In this document: positions 23,321 through 34,785 of the stretch, piece after piece
Numbering within the stretch: the first letter of the stretch is position 1
How the letters are laid out: each line of letters starts with the position of its first letter
Origin: Bryoerythrophyllum caledonicum
Taxonomy: Eukaryota > Streptophyta > Bryopsida > Pottiales > Pottiaceae
Length of the DNA: 64,000 nucleotides
Assembly (NCBI GenBank): GCA_963971425.1
Contig: OZ020517.1
Span: forward strand, 19,434,904 to 19,498,903
Direction of reading: 5' to 3'
Position numbers and translations under genes: made by a program
The notes under the pieces: generated by a model
Seen by the model: only the letters and a program-made list of their open reading frames with translations
Told to the model about the DNA's origin: nothing
The model's database searches: none

Positions 23321-24177
23321 CCCCTAAAGGACCACGACCACTTTCGCTATAAAACCAGTCCAAAACTGCCACTGCCAAAAAGAGACATGAAAATCACATT
23401 TTAAAGTGAATTTCGGATTTTCAACCATAAGATCTTAAAATAGACTTCTATATAGACATGCCATAAAATTTTGGTTGCAATCCACCGCACAGATTGATAG
23501 ATTTTAGTGTATAAAGTCAAAACAATGGTTCATTTTCTTCCTTGCGTTGAGTAGATCAACAAACTTTGACTTCACTTTGTATCAAATTTTTGCATTGTAC
23601 AAGGTCTAAATCTTTTACCATTGTCTTAAGCATGATGTTGTTACCCAACACACCAATTTTTAGAGGTAAAAAAGGGGGTTAGCATATTCAAAACAAGTGT
23701 GCAAGGAGTGGAGGTTCAAAAATTGTCATTTCACGCTTTATTTTTTTGTGAACTACGTATGTATTCAAATGATAATCCAAACGGCCAATAAGAAGGTTTT
23801 CACCACATATTGTTGTTGAAAAAATAGAAAGTGAAAAATATGAAGATCTCTAGGTTTTATGTAGAAAAGATGAAATTTTTTTCCCCTGTTGCCCGAAAAT
23901 GTGTGAAAATGTTTCACTTGGAATAAAATGCCTTTTTACACTAAAGACAAGATTTTTTTTTTGAAAATTTCCAAAAAAAGGAAATATTCTTTATATGTGT
24001 GAAAAATCTCAATGTCAATAGAAACTTTTGTCAAAAATTTTGGAGGTGCCCGGAGTCCCCACTTTTGGCTTTAAGTGGTACTAACTTTCAAACCACAAAT
24101 CCAAAAAAAAAAAAAAAAAAAAAAAAATTAAAAAAAAAAAAAAAAAAATTAAAAAATTAAAAAATAAAAAATAAAAA

Positions 24178-24218
<41 letters not shown>

Positions 24219-24341
24219 CACGAAGCTCTTATCAGATCCTATCTTGAAAAAAAAAATCAATTAAAATGGATTTTTTTTTGAATTGTAGGTACATGCCCAA
24301 AATCCAAAATGACCCCGGGGGGACGTTTGGTCCCTTGGGGG
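23321..24341 (+). mobile_element. piggyBac-type non-autonomous element A (1021 bp, TTAA-flanked)
   Basis: It starts CCCCTAAAGGACCACGACC directly after TTAA (23317-23320). It ends GGTCCCTTGGGGG directly before TTAA (24342-24345). The ends pair as an imperfect inverted repeat (cccc-aa-gg-acca). The interior has no transposase but is related, in opposite orientation, to 62605-63529: both contain acaatggttcattttc, a gcattgagt-like word, acttcacttggtgtcaa-like text and gcatattcaaaa followed by ggaagga/caaggagtggaggttc. A poly(A)/(TA)n tract lies inside the right half. Confidence 0.72.
24101..24215. repeat. A-rich and (TA)n microsatellite
   Basis: A run of nearly pure A with scattered T (about 24101-24186) followed by a (ta)n tract to 24214, inside element A. 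Confidence 0.95.
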
Positions 24342-24345
24342 TTAA

Positions 24346-24812
24346 GTGGAACAACTGAAATTTTGGTTATTGTTGTGCTACTCAAATTACTAAACTAGAG
24401 TCTAAGAGCAACCCCACTTATCCCTCGGCCTTGGTCACAGTGGGGAGGCTGGGGCGGCCAATAATCAGGTCAAGCATGGGCAAACACCCCACTGACATTC
24501 CGCCAACAGAGAGCGTGGCGTAGGAATGGTTTACAAAAAGTGTGTGGAAAAGTACGAGTAGCAGCAAAGATAGTACCAAGACAAGAATACAAAGGCGAAT
24601 TTGGAGATAGTATCTCGAATGCAAATAGTAGCAATGGCTTACATTACCCCGTACATTTTGCAATATTGACTATATTTTGCTGAAAGCACTACGAAAGCTC
24701 CCCCTAGAATTATGTGGATATAGTATGCAATAGTCGGTTTTGAACACTCCCTCCTAAAGTATTTGATTTTTCCAATTTATAGTGATTTGGTCACAATGGG
24801 TATCATCTATGG
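24346..24812. other. Intergenic sequence between two elements
   Basis: No convincing gene. A GC-richer stretch at 24410-24530 (gagcaaccccacttatccct...) looks like the edge of another dispersed repeat, but I find no partner in the window. Confidence 0.4.
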
Positions 24813-25128
24813 CCTAGGGCAAATTGACCCCCTTGTTGGAAGTTACCCGAGGCCCAGGGCGAATTGACCCCCTCGTTGGTACTTATCCAAGGGGCCCACA
24901 AGGTGGTGGGACCAAAATTGGCCCCTATTTTGTTTTTGGATGGGACCCTATTTATAGCAAGAGAGGGTCCTCTAGGATGAACAATGGCCGTAGGCCCCAA
25001 ATTTGTCAAAAAAAATCCAAAAAAGCCTGTGGACCCCCCAAAATAAGAGGGCCAAAAAAATGACCCCGTGCAAGTAAGACGGGGCCCACCTCGGGTAAGT
25101 ACCAACGAGGGGGTCAATTTGCCCTAGG
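24813..25128. mobile_element. Inverted-repeat element family 'GACCCCCTCGTT', copy 1 (316 bp)
   Basis: The left end cctagggcaaattgaccccc (24813) is mirrored by gggggtcaatttgccctagg ending at 25128. The end sequence continues inward as tcgttggtactta-cc-agg on both sides. The left end is doubled (a second gggcgaattgaccccctcgt begins at about 24855). The core contains gtttttggatgggaccctat followed by ttatagcaag, then accccccaaaataagagggc. There is no coding capacity, so it is MITE-like; superfamily unknown because target duplications are unclear. Confidence 0.78.
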
Positions 25129-25378
25129 CGTTACCCGAGGGGCCACGAGGTGGTGGAGCCAAACCAGGTCCGTACTTTGTTTTTGGATGGGGCGCTAATT
25201 ATAGGAAGGGAAGGTCCTACGGGTTAAACAATGGTTGTCGACCCCAAATTTGTCCCTAAGAAATCCAAAAAAATCCTCTGGACCCCCCAAAAAAGAGGGC
25301 TAGAAAAATGATCCCATGCAATTATGGCGGGGCCCACATTGGGTAACTCCCAACGAGGAGATCAATTTGCCTCGGGCA
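25129..25378. mobile_element. Same family, copy 2, in tandem with copy 1
   Basis: Begins gttacccgaggggccacgag immediately after copy 1 and ends gaggagatcaatttgcctcg near 25378. It shares the core tttgtttttggatggggc and the ccccccaaaaaagagggc word. The left terminus is shortened, as though copy 2 shares the right terminus of copy 1. Confidence 0.72.
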
Positions 25379-26154
25379 TCATCTATATATCACTTGAGTA
25401 TCTCCTAGATGTCACATGAGTATGACCTTGGCATTACATAAGTATCACCTTAGATAAATCCCTTGGATTTTATAATTTTTTTGAAAGTCTCCATTGTGAA
25501 TTAAATCTTGTACAAAACCAACCAACGTGTAGGGTAGTTAAGGTTATCATGCAATTTTTTAAAAACTAAGTTTGAGCATGAGATCGACTTTTTGAGAAAA
25601 TGTCTTCATGCAATTTTGCCAATATTGATTGTATAAATTGGGGAGATTTTAGCATAGAGATGATTTTCTGAGGGTCATAATCATGATTTTAAAAAAGCCT
25701 GGCTCAAAATCCAAGATTATGAGTTTAATGTTTGAAAATTCATCAAAAGACATAAGTTATTTTTAATCATAAATATTACACGGAGTATAAAATAATTTGC
25801 ATTATGATTGTTTTTTAAGCTTAAAAAAATTGGAGGAGGGGGCAATCCACTGTCCACATTGAAATGTTAATAGATATGGAAATAACTTGGTGCTCTTTAA
25901 AAATAAATTTGAATGACTTTGTGAAAGAGTGACGAGAGTGCACAATCCATTGTAAATCCTAGTCTGAATATTTTCAGTTCTAAGCTGAAATAAGATATTA
26001 AAAGTTACAAAGATATGAATTCAAAGACTGAACATGTGAATATCAACATTTAAACCTTGGTCTAGTATTTCACGGCTTCCAAAAAAAGTACAGTACAGTT
26101 GGTCCTCTTGATTTCATTGTCCTATAAGTGACATGTACAACTTCCAAATAATTA
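25379..26154. other. AT-rich intergenic sequence
   Basis: No genes or clear elements. It ends at the A of the AT target of the Helitron (26154). Confidence 0.5.
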
Positions 26155-26569
26155 TCTACCTATATAAAAGGCGTCAGTCAGTTTGTCTCTCCGCCACTCC
26201 TGGTCACATGACCTCTCTTTCTCTCGCCCCACCGCCGTGCAATAGTCCAAATTCCATCTTCTTGCCTTGCCCACATAAGGTGGTTCCCCCCTTGCCCGTG
26301 CCCCCCTTCTGCCCCGAAGACCGCACCCAAAACGTGTTCGCCCTCACTGTCTCCCCTAGTGTTCAGGCCGGGCTTGCGCGCACATAGTTTACGGTGCCTT
26401 CCGGGCGGGTGGTGCAGAATCATCATACTCGGCGAACGCAGGGTGGGCACAATGCGTGGCAGGGATAGCTCCAACGTTTTGCAAACGGAAGCACCGTGAG
26501 GGGGCACTATGAGTTGTCTGCAATACTAAATAAATGCACGAACCTCAACCCGTCGGAATGACGAGTACG

Positions 26570-26638
26570 TTCATGAAAGTATGCCTGAAATATTCATGAA
26601 AGTATGCCTGAAATATTCATGAAAGTATGCCTGAAGTA
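26570..26638 (+). repeat. 23-bp tandem repeat x3 near the Helitron 5' part
   Basis: Three copies of ttcatgaaagtatgcctgaa with a short at/ata joiner begin at 26570, 26593 and 26616. A degenerate Helitron-end-like word (acccgtcggaatgacgagta) precedes them. Confidence 0.9.
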
Positions 26639-26639
26639 C

Positions 26640-26745
26640 GAGGGATGCAAATTGCAATCTAAAATATAATACGTCACACAAATTTTATTCTGAGGAGCAC
26701 TATTAAAAAACCTTCCCCAGTTGGAACGACAAGTACCGATACTAG
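26640..26745 (+). repeat. Internal copy of the Helitron 3' terminus (106 bp)
   Basis: Matches 31556-31661 along its whole length (gagggatgcaaattgcaatc ... gtaccgatactag), including the CTAG at 26742-26745, but is followed by G, not T. The hairpin arms are less well paired here. It suggests either an older Helitron end trapped inside or a rolling-circle read-through event. Confidence 0.88.
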
Positions 26746-29700
26746 GTGTGGAGGCATACATCGTATGTCTGCTATCACTTTGAATGGCCCATCTCTGACA
26801 ACACTCTGCATTGCAATTTAGAAGTCGTCCCGGCCGTGGCCAACGACATGGTGGTCAATGAAAGCCCGCGATCACGGAGAAATCGCCTTGCTCGCGAGCA
26901 TTGTGCAAATCGGACTGCAGCTCAACGTGAGGCAGATAACGCCGCACGACAGACTAGTCGTGCTCGGCAGCTGGAGCAAGAAGGAGAACGTGAGCGCGAG
27001 CGGCAGCGAGTGGCGGATCGCCGTGACGCACTCACAACTGAGGAACAACTTGAAGAACTTCGGATTGATCGTGAAGCACATGTGGCTCAGAAGGTGGCTC
27101 AACCTGAGCTGTAGGCAGCGACAATACGTGAGCAGGATCGGCAAACACATCAAGCGACACGCGCGGCCAATCTTGAAATCCCTCTTGCGCGGCAAGCAAT
27201 CAATGCAGCTAGGGGTGTACTTCGACATGTCCTTGGCCGCATGAACATCTGTTGTCGGGCATGCCGTGCACTTCACTGGCTGGAGGAGCACGTTGTGGGG
27301 CACGGGTCGACAATTACAGAGCCACATTTCTGGATGTGCTACGACCAAGGGAAGGCCTCGAACATTGAACCGCTGGCGCCGCTGCTTGAGCCTCTTCGGA
27401 CCCTGTTGAGCAGCCAGACGCCCGTGACAAAGGCATTTCGAACAAACATCCGGGCGTACAAGTGCGCTATGTCGTTCACGTCACTAGGCGCTAAGATTGA
27501 TGAATGGTTCACGCATGGCGGGGTGTACACGTTCCGGCTCCAAAGTTTCCTGTATCACAGAATGAGAAGCTTACTACCGGAGGCGGGAGAAGCTCGAAAG
27601 TTCTCTCAACTGTACATCACCGAGAGCAGCACCGCACTCGATGGTCGGATGAGCGTCTTTGGCAGCCTTGATCGATGGACAATGGCCGAGCTCCAGACCA
27701 TGTTGCAGGAGTACAATCCGTATGCACAGGTGTACGAGCAGGTACAACAGCGCAATGCTGACTAGCTTGCACCAGAGCTCGAACTTCTACTGTTATCTTT
27801 GTGGACGAAAGACCGACGTCGATACAACACGCCAAAAGCCGACAAGATTGGGGAGATCATGGTGGGAGATGGGCACGACGGTAGCATGATTGATCGCGAC
27901 GTCATTGTCAGGCTCCGTGGAGGACCGCTCCAGTGCCTTTCGGCTTTGCACTCGGCATACACTCCGCTCCATTACGTCCTGCTCTTTCCTAATGGGCGGC
28001 AAGGCTAGACCACAACCATGTCGCTGCAAGGATTTGAGTGTGATGAGGAGGCGCAACAGTTCAACAGTGTCAATCAAGATGCTGTGCGGGGCCATGGCGG
28101 CGGGATGCGTGTGTCTCAAATGCAGTACTACGCGTACATGCTGCATCCACGTGAGCACGATGAACACATCTTCCTGGCCGGTCAACTGCTCTAGCAATAC
28201 ATGGTGGATGCGTGGGCATGCGCCAAACAGAACATGTTGAACTGACTTGCAGAGAATCAGCAAGAGCTTCGATGTGAGCTGTACTCGGAAGTCATGAACG
28301 CTTTGACTGCTGGCGACCACGACGCAACGCATCTGGGCAGTGGATGATTTAGCCGGCAACGTTTTCTGGGGAGGGACCGGCAAATGAATCGGCTCTACCA
28401 AGACGCAATGGCCATTGTGCGTCGATTTGGGAAGCCCAACTAGTTCATAACCTTTACTTGCAATTCAAAGTGGACGGAGATCACGGAGGAGCTGGAAGAG
28501 CCGCAGACGACGCAGGATTGGCCGGATTTGGTAGAGCGTGTGTTTAGCATCAAGTTTGAGGAGCTCATGACCTACCCCAAGGATCGAAAAGTTTTTGGGA
28601 CTGTGCTCGAATACACCTAGGTGATTGAGTTTCAGAAGCAAGGCCTTCTGTACGCGCACATCCTGCCGATCTTAGACGAAGATTCAAAATTGAGAACGGT
28701 CGACGAGATCAACTATATTGTCTCGGCAGAGATTCCTGTTTGGGAGACGCATCCGGATGCATACGAGATAGTCACGCATCGCTTGGTTCATGGACCGTGT
28801 GGGGCGGAATATCCAAACGCGCCATGCATGGAAGAGGGAAAATGTACCAAGCAGTACCCAAAGACATTCTGAGAGGAGACAAGCGCAGATCATGATGGTT
28901 ACCCCGAGTAAAGGCGGCGGGATGATGGCAGTCTTTTGTTGACTCGATAGGCTGGCACGTGGACAATCGATGGATCGTCCCACACAACCTCTACCTGAGT
29001 ACAAAGTACAACGTACATATTAATGTCGAGGTGAGAGGGTGGCTCGGTGTGCAGCAGATCATTACACCCAAATGCATCGATCCCACCATTGACCTAATTT
29101 TCACCTGTCAAGTGTGTTCATCCATTTCCGCCGTCAAGTGCCTATTCAAGTACGTGTACAAGGGCCATGACCGAGCAACTGTGGTCATCGAGGACGTCAA
29201 TGAGATCAAACAATACATTGATGCGCTACGTCTCAGCTCCGGAGGCGGCGTGGCGGTTGTTCAGCTTCAGGATGCACGACCACACCCCACCAATCTAGCA
29301 TCTCCAAGTTCACCTGCCAGACCAACAACGGGTGGCGTTCAATGCCGATGGAGATTTGGCACAGGCGGTGAATGCGGAGAGAGCGCGGAAGACAACATTG
29401 ACCCGGTGGTTTGAGGCCAATCACACAAATTTGTCGGGTGCACGTGACACCTCGTACCTCGACTTTTCATCACGCTTTGTGTGGAACAACTCGAGGAAGG
29501 AGTGGACTGTGCACAAGCGTGGGATGTGTATTGGCCGGCTTTATTTTGTGAGCCCAAACGTTGGCGAGAGATACTTCATGCGTACGCTGTTGACGGTGGT
29601 GAAGGGTGCAACAAGTCCAGAGGCGCTTCGGAGGTTTGAGGGTGTCCAACGCCCGACGTTCAAGGCGGTGTGCGTGGTGCGCGGGTTGTACGAGAACGAT

Positions 29701-31497
29701 GAGGAGTGGGAGAAGTGCTTGCGTGAAGCCGCGTTGATGTATAGCGGAGCACAACTGCGGTCGTTCTTTGTAACGATCCTCATCCATGGCCCACCAGCGG
29801 ATCCGAGGCAACTATAGGAGCAATTTAGTGCAAGCGTGTCTGATGATTGTGCTCATCGACTTCGTTAGAACGGGGGCTTGCATGATCCATCCTAGCAGTA
29901 GATTATTAGCCTTGCCTTCAACCTGATTGCTAAAATCTTTCAGAACAGTGAGATGACTCTGGCGGATTTCAACCTGCCGGAGCCTGAGTTTGCAATGGAG
30001 GAGTTACAGGGGAATCGGTTGATGGCCGAGTAGCAATTGTTCAACGCTACAGAGCTGAGGGCCAAAGCTGAGCGTGAGGTTGAGATGTTGAACGAGGAGC
30101 AACGGGATATCTACCGCCAGATTATGGACTCATGTCAGCACGATGTTGCCGACATGATCTTCTTCGTTGATGGCCCCGGTGGGACATGCAAGACATACCT
30201 TGAGAACCTGATTCTTAAGGCCGTCCGAGGGTAGGGCAAGATCCCGTTGGCAGTCGCTTCATTAGGGATTGCAGCGTTGCTTCTAAGGCTTGGGCAGACG
30301 GCGCATTTAAGGTTCAAGATTCCGATTAAGCTTGATCCCACATCTCTCTGCAACTTCAGCAAGCAAGGCGACCTCGTAGAGATGTTTTGCCTCTCAAAGC
30401 TGATTCTGTGGGACGAAGCTCCGATGATGAGCAAGTTTGCCTTCGAGGCGGTGGATTGCACGCTGAGGGATATCACCAATCGTCACAACAAGCCGTTTGG
30501 CGCCATCACATTTGTCATGTGCGGTGATTTTCAACAAGTCCTGCCGGTGGTGCTCAAGGGCCTCCTACCAGATATCATTGTGGCATCCATCAAGGAATCT
30601 CATATGTGGAATTGAGTGCACGTCTGCCGACTTTGTTGGAACATGCGCGCTGTTGTTGGTGAAGGCCGTGTGGATTTGGGCAACCGAACATTTCCAGAGT
30701 GGCTCCTAGCGCTGGGGGAGGACAAGCTGGAGAAGGTGAAGGATGACATGATCAAGTGTCCACGGGCGATGATTGTCGGCAATCACACCTTGAATGGCTT
30801 GATCAATGCCGTCTATGGAGGAATTGCTGATGTCGAAGCAAATGCGCGCGAGTACTTCAGCGGTCGTGCCATCCTTGCCGCACGGAATGACGACGTTTCG
30901 CAGATCAACGCAGCCGTGCTTGACATGGTACCAGGCGATACGTCTGTGTTTCTGAGCGCGGATAAGGTGGACAGCAATGAAGGTGCCAATTTGATTCCCG
31001 TGGAGTACCTCAAGAAGCTTGACATCAACGGATGGCCACCGCACAAGCTCACGATCAAAATTGGAACATCGGTCATGCTTTTACAGAACCTGGATCCAAC
31101 CAATGGTCTATGTAACGACACGCGCCTTGTTGTTTGACGATGTGCGCTGTGGGTGATCGAAGCAGATATGTTGACGGGAGATCGTGTCGGTTACCTTGCT
31201 TTTATTCTGCGGATTCCCTTGATCACTGAACAATCTGAACTTCCATTTCCAGTTCGACGCAAGCAGTTTCCGATCCGAGTTGCGTATGCAATGACAATCA
31301 ACAAGTCTCAAGGGCAGATGCTTCCCAGGGTTGGCATTTGCCTCACGAAGAACGTGTTCTCCCACAATCAGTTGTATGTTGCTTTCTCACGTGCCACGGC
31401 TCCCGAAAATGTCATTGTTCTTCTTGAAGCAGAAGCCGTTGAACGGGCCGAGGATCAGCTTATGCGTAATATTGTATACGAGGAGGCCTTGCGTTGA
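26746..31497 (+). pseudogene. Helitron Rep/PIF1-type helicase, disabled by 20 in-frame stops and two frameshifts
   Basis: Almost the whole gene is readable in one frame. The N-terminal helitron-like region has CRACRALHWLEEH and FTSLGAKIDEWF, then VIVRLRGGPLQCLSALHSAY and PLHYVLLFPNG. The Rep core has FITFTCN and a spoiled HUH block, QKQGLLYAHIL (families have H-x-H; the first His is Tyr here). The relaxase block reads KCLFKYVYKGHD, where the first catalytic Tyr is Cys. The helicase follows with Walker A GPGGTCKT (second Gly replaced by Cys), LILWDEAPM (Walker B), FVMCGDFQQVLPV, GTSVMLLQNLDP and the C-terminal INKSQGQ and YVAFSRAT. Premature stops are TAG x14, TGA x5 and TAA x1; the frame shifts near 28950 and returns near 29240. 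The protein cannot be made. Confidence 0.9.
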
Positions 31498-31661
31498 AGG
31501 CCATTGATGCTGCACATAAGATCAATGGGTCCTGTGATGTAAAACGTTGAACTCTGAGGGCTGCAAATTGCAATCTAAAATATAATACATCAAAAAAAAT
31601 TTATTCTAAGGAGCACTAATAAAAAACCTTCCCCGGTCGGAACAACGGGTACCGATACTAG

Positions 31662-33495
31662 TGTGTGTATATAATCTTACTTTAGCCAAAATATGGTGAA
31701 CATGCCAGTCGAAGTTGCTAACTAAGCGCCTGTTGACGATTATGGTATGCATCTCAAAGGTGTAGAATTGGATGCTCGTGTTTGAATTGTACAATTGTCT
31801 ACTTTTCTCCGACAAAATGCATCATGATATAACTCAAGCTAGAACCGCCTTGTGTCGAGTGGAACCCAAAGCCCAAGAAACTTTTATTACCCTTTTTTTC
31901 AACAACCCCTCAAGAAACTAAATGTTCAACCTCAATATGCTTTTGCGTGAACTTACAAACAAAAAAAAAACCAGGAAATGGTTAATACCTAGTCAACCAA
32001 CAACCATTCACTGATTTTTCACTACGCTTGTGTCTTTGACAATAGAGTGGGTGGGAGCCCGAGCTGGAGGCAACCCAACATCCCCGACCGCGGGCGCCAT
32101 TGCCCAACCCACTCTCTATGTTGTCCGCCGGGTTTGCAGACGGGATGGAGTTGCTTTAAAACATTCTGTCGACCTCCACTTGACCTCAGTGTTAGTTTAG
32201 AAAGTCCTGCAAACAAGTCAACTCACTAACTATTGATCATTGTCTTGATCCACAAATCTAGTGTTGTTCCCACATAAAGTAGTAAATAGAGTTAAGTTAT
32301 TTGTAAATTCGCCTATTTAGACACCCCCCCACTTTTTCCTTTGAATGCAACTTTTCAATCCCTCTACTAGAATATTTGGAGGTTCTCGGCGGTTTATCCT
32401 TCTTAAGTATAAAAGAATTTGGTGGTGGTCTCTAAACTCAAGTTAGAAGCACGTTCAGCTCCCTCTATGTACAAGAGCATCTCTTACAACAACCATTTCA
32501 TCATAACATTTGACTTGAGTCCATAACAAACATTTGCTCTCTACTACAAGTATATGCTTGTAACAACAACATCCATCAAGCCAAAAATCACACCTCATGA
32601 CATTCATTGTGGTAACAACCCTAAAACCAACCATGTCCACCACAACGGGCACTGCATATATCAACCATTCTACACAACAGGCAAATTTAGGTAAAACAAA
32701 CAGGGCTCTTGTAGAGTGAGCTACACCAAACACTGAATATAGTGTGGACTAGAGAAGTTCGAGTTTCTACACTAATTGGAAATTTACATCCAATCGGCGA
32801 CTGACACACACCACCCTGCAAATGAATAGCCAATCAAAGTTTGACATGCATGTGCTTGATGAAAGTTAGTGTGGGTGATCCACATCAATTATGAATCCAC
32901 ACTAGATTCAGTGTGTGGTGTAGTTGCCTCTCAGAAAGGAGAGGTCATGTAGTACCATGCATCAAGTTATCTGCTCTTTGCCTCTTCGAACCGATTCTAG
33001 AAACGTAAAACGATTCATGTCGCTGATTTCAAATAAAGAAGAGTGAACAAAGAGGTCAAAAGAGGTATCTTTGCCTCTTGAAGTAGTTCGTGAGGTAAAC
33101 AAACAACTTTGGCATCCAGTGAAAGCTATGGATTCTAGACATTGTCCTTCTTGACACGACGCTAAAATATCTCGATACTTCACAAATAATTCCATAAAAT
33201 TTAATGAGCAAAAGAACGGAAACGACGGTAAAACGATCGATCTTCACCGACACGATCATCAATTCGTCCGTAGAACGAGACCAAAGTACCACATTTAGTA
33301 CAGAAAAACAGTCAACGCAATGGTTTCGCAAGGAGCTTTCGCCGTTCGGGAATTCGAACTCCAGAAGAGCATCACGAGTTCGGAAAAGAGCACAGACCTG
33401 TTAACAGTTACCACGACAGTGAATTGTGCCAGCGCCGTGGACGGCGGTTGCCGCCACGCTTCCGGAGCGCGCAGGCGCGTGCATGCGCGTCGTGG
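31662..33495. other. Intergenic region right of the Helitron
   Basis: No recognised gene. A 90-bp patch at 32037-32127 has loosely inverted ends (gacaatagagtgggtggg / cccaacccactctctatgtt) and may be a small transposon remnant. GC content rises after 33400 toward the inverted repeat. Confidence 0.4.
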
Positions 33496-33820
33496 CGAGC
33501 CGTTTGCGGGGGCTGAGGCGGCCGCCGGGCAGCCCACCCGAAAACGGCCCGTCAGAGCCCGGACGCAGTCCCCTTGGCACCGTTCCGCGACCTGCACCGT
33601 TGCTCGTCCGTTCGCCGTTCTTCCGTCCGCAGTCGTATAACAATTCTCGCGTCGTTGATTGTGGCGTGGCGAAGAATTTTTTTTTATTATACTCCTGTGA
33701 CGCCCCGAGACGCGAAAACCGTCATCAACCAGCGACCCTCATTGCAGAGATCACAGAAGTTTTGACGGCTGTGTGCGAGACGCACAACCTGCCGTTGGCG
33801 CAGACTTGTTTGGTTGACAG
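33496..33820 (+). repeat. Inverted-repeat left arm carrying an NLP gene fragment
   Basis: Runs from gagccgtttgcgggggctga to gacttgtttggttgacag. It is matched in reverse complement by 34786-35177, which has about 65 extra bases (a tccctccagggtgtgcgagc-type insertion). It is GC-rich, unlike the surrounding DNA. The spacer between the arms is about 965 bp. Confidence 0.88.
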
Positions 33821-33860
33821 TCCGGTGGAGAAGGCGTCTCTTGATTTTCATGAATTGTGA
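33690..33860 (+). pseudogene. NIN-like protein (NLP) fragment
   Basis: The frame reads AEITEVLTAVCETHNLPLAQ. NLP transcription factors (nitrate-responsive, RWP-RK type) have a very similar line in their N-terminal GAF-like domain, usually A-E-I-x-x-V-L-x-A-V-C-x-x-H-x-L-P-L-A-x-T-W. Here it runs out after about 20 further codons without the expected W-V-P-C continuation or the RWP-RK and PB1 domains. The same piece, with one frame-changing difference, is on the inverted arm. It is most simply a captured gene scrap. Confidence 0.5.
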
Positions 33861-34785
33861 AGGAAGCTGGTTCTAAGGTTTTGGTTGATTGCTACACATA
33901 TGGCATAGTTTGTGACAGTTTCTGCTTCTTAGGTTTATGATGTGAAGAGTGGTTGAAGGTGTGTAAAGACTCATCAGATGTGTGCCTGATTCTTAGATTT
34001 AGGATGTAGGGTTCATCCCCTTGAATTGTAAGGAATCTAGTCTAGGTCTTAGTTGATTCTCATGCATTCGGCACAAACTGAAGCTCGTTTGCTTCTTAGG
34101 TTTCTCATGTGAGGAGTGGTTGAAGGTGTGCAAAAACTCACCGGATGTGTGGCTGATTCTTAGGTTTTGGGTTTAGAGTTGAAATTGCGAAGTTTTCTGA
34201 ATCTTAGGTTTACGGTTGAATGTCATGGATGTGGCATAGTTTCGGTGAAGGGTTCTAATTCTAAAGTCCACGTTTGATCAAACAGGAACAAGATTGGTTG
34301 TGGGGCGAAGCTAGGAGATGGGGCACGCTTCGCCAGTTCTACTTTTAGATAATTTCTATGCACGTGTTTTACACCTTCATTTCTTTTAAGGTAAATGAGC
34401 CTTTTCTGGATGAAATGAGGTGATTCTCAAAAAATATGTTTCTTCAGAGCTTTTAAGTGAATATTGTGTTTTGAACACAACATGTGTTTTCATATTTGAT
34501 GTGCCAAAAATGTCATCCTTTTGTGCTGTCTCCCATGAAATTCAAGTCGATGGTTTTTTATGGTGAACAGATGAACATGGGCGGGCAATGGACTCATTTG
34601 CGAGCATTGGATGTGCAGTTCTTATTTTTAGGCTGTATTAATTTTGTCCAAGGAAGAACTTACTCACGCTTAGAATTGGCAACTCTTGTTAGCTGTGTTC
34701 TCACCCAGTTTTGCACTGCGAGGTTTAAGTTTGAGAGCATGCACTGTCATTCAAACAAAAAGAGTTGTATCATGTTCCTTCACGC
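33821..34785. other. Spacer between the inverted-repeat arms
   Basis: AT-rich unique sequence. It has internal near-repeats of the type gattcttaggttt...gaggagtggttgaaggtgtg (33930-33970 and 34100-34135) and no recognisable gene. Confidence 0.45.

Larger units (their letters stand above)
26155..31661 (+). mobile_element. Full-length Helitron (5507 bp) with canonical termini
   Basis: The 5' end is TCTACCTATATAAAAGGCG, preceded by A (26154). The 3' end is ccgatactag (CTAG at 31658-31661), followed by T (31662), giving the expected A|TC...CTAG|T insertion. About 12 bases before the end lies a short GC hairpin (cccg ... cggg, 31632-31650). The element carries a Rep/helicase gene, now a pseudogene, in the same orientation. 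Helitrons move by rolling-circle replication without target duplication. The boundaries are well supported by ends, target and gene orientation. Confidence 0.85.

Noticed and set aside
29028..29108. An intron inside the Helitron Rep domain
   Set aside because: An 81-bp in-frame insertion starts like a donor (gag|gtgagag), but no AG acceptor gives the expected frame at the right-hand side; treated as an insertion.
26746..31497. A recoded gene in which UAG is read as an amino acid
   Set aside because: Tempting because 14 of 20 stops are TAG, but the ferroxidase ends in TAG, TGA and TAA also occur in the frame, the probable original residues differ (Gln, Trp, Arg), and catalytic residues are lost too.
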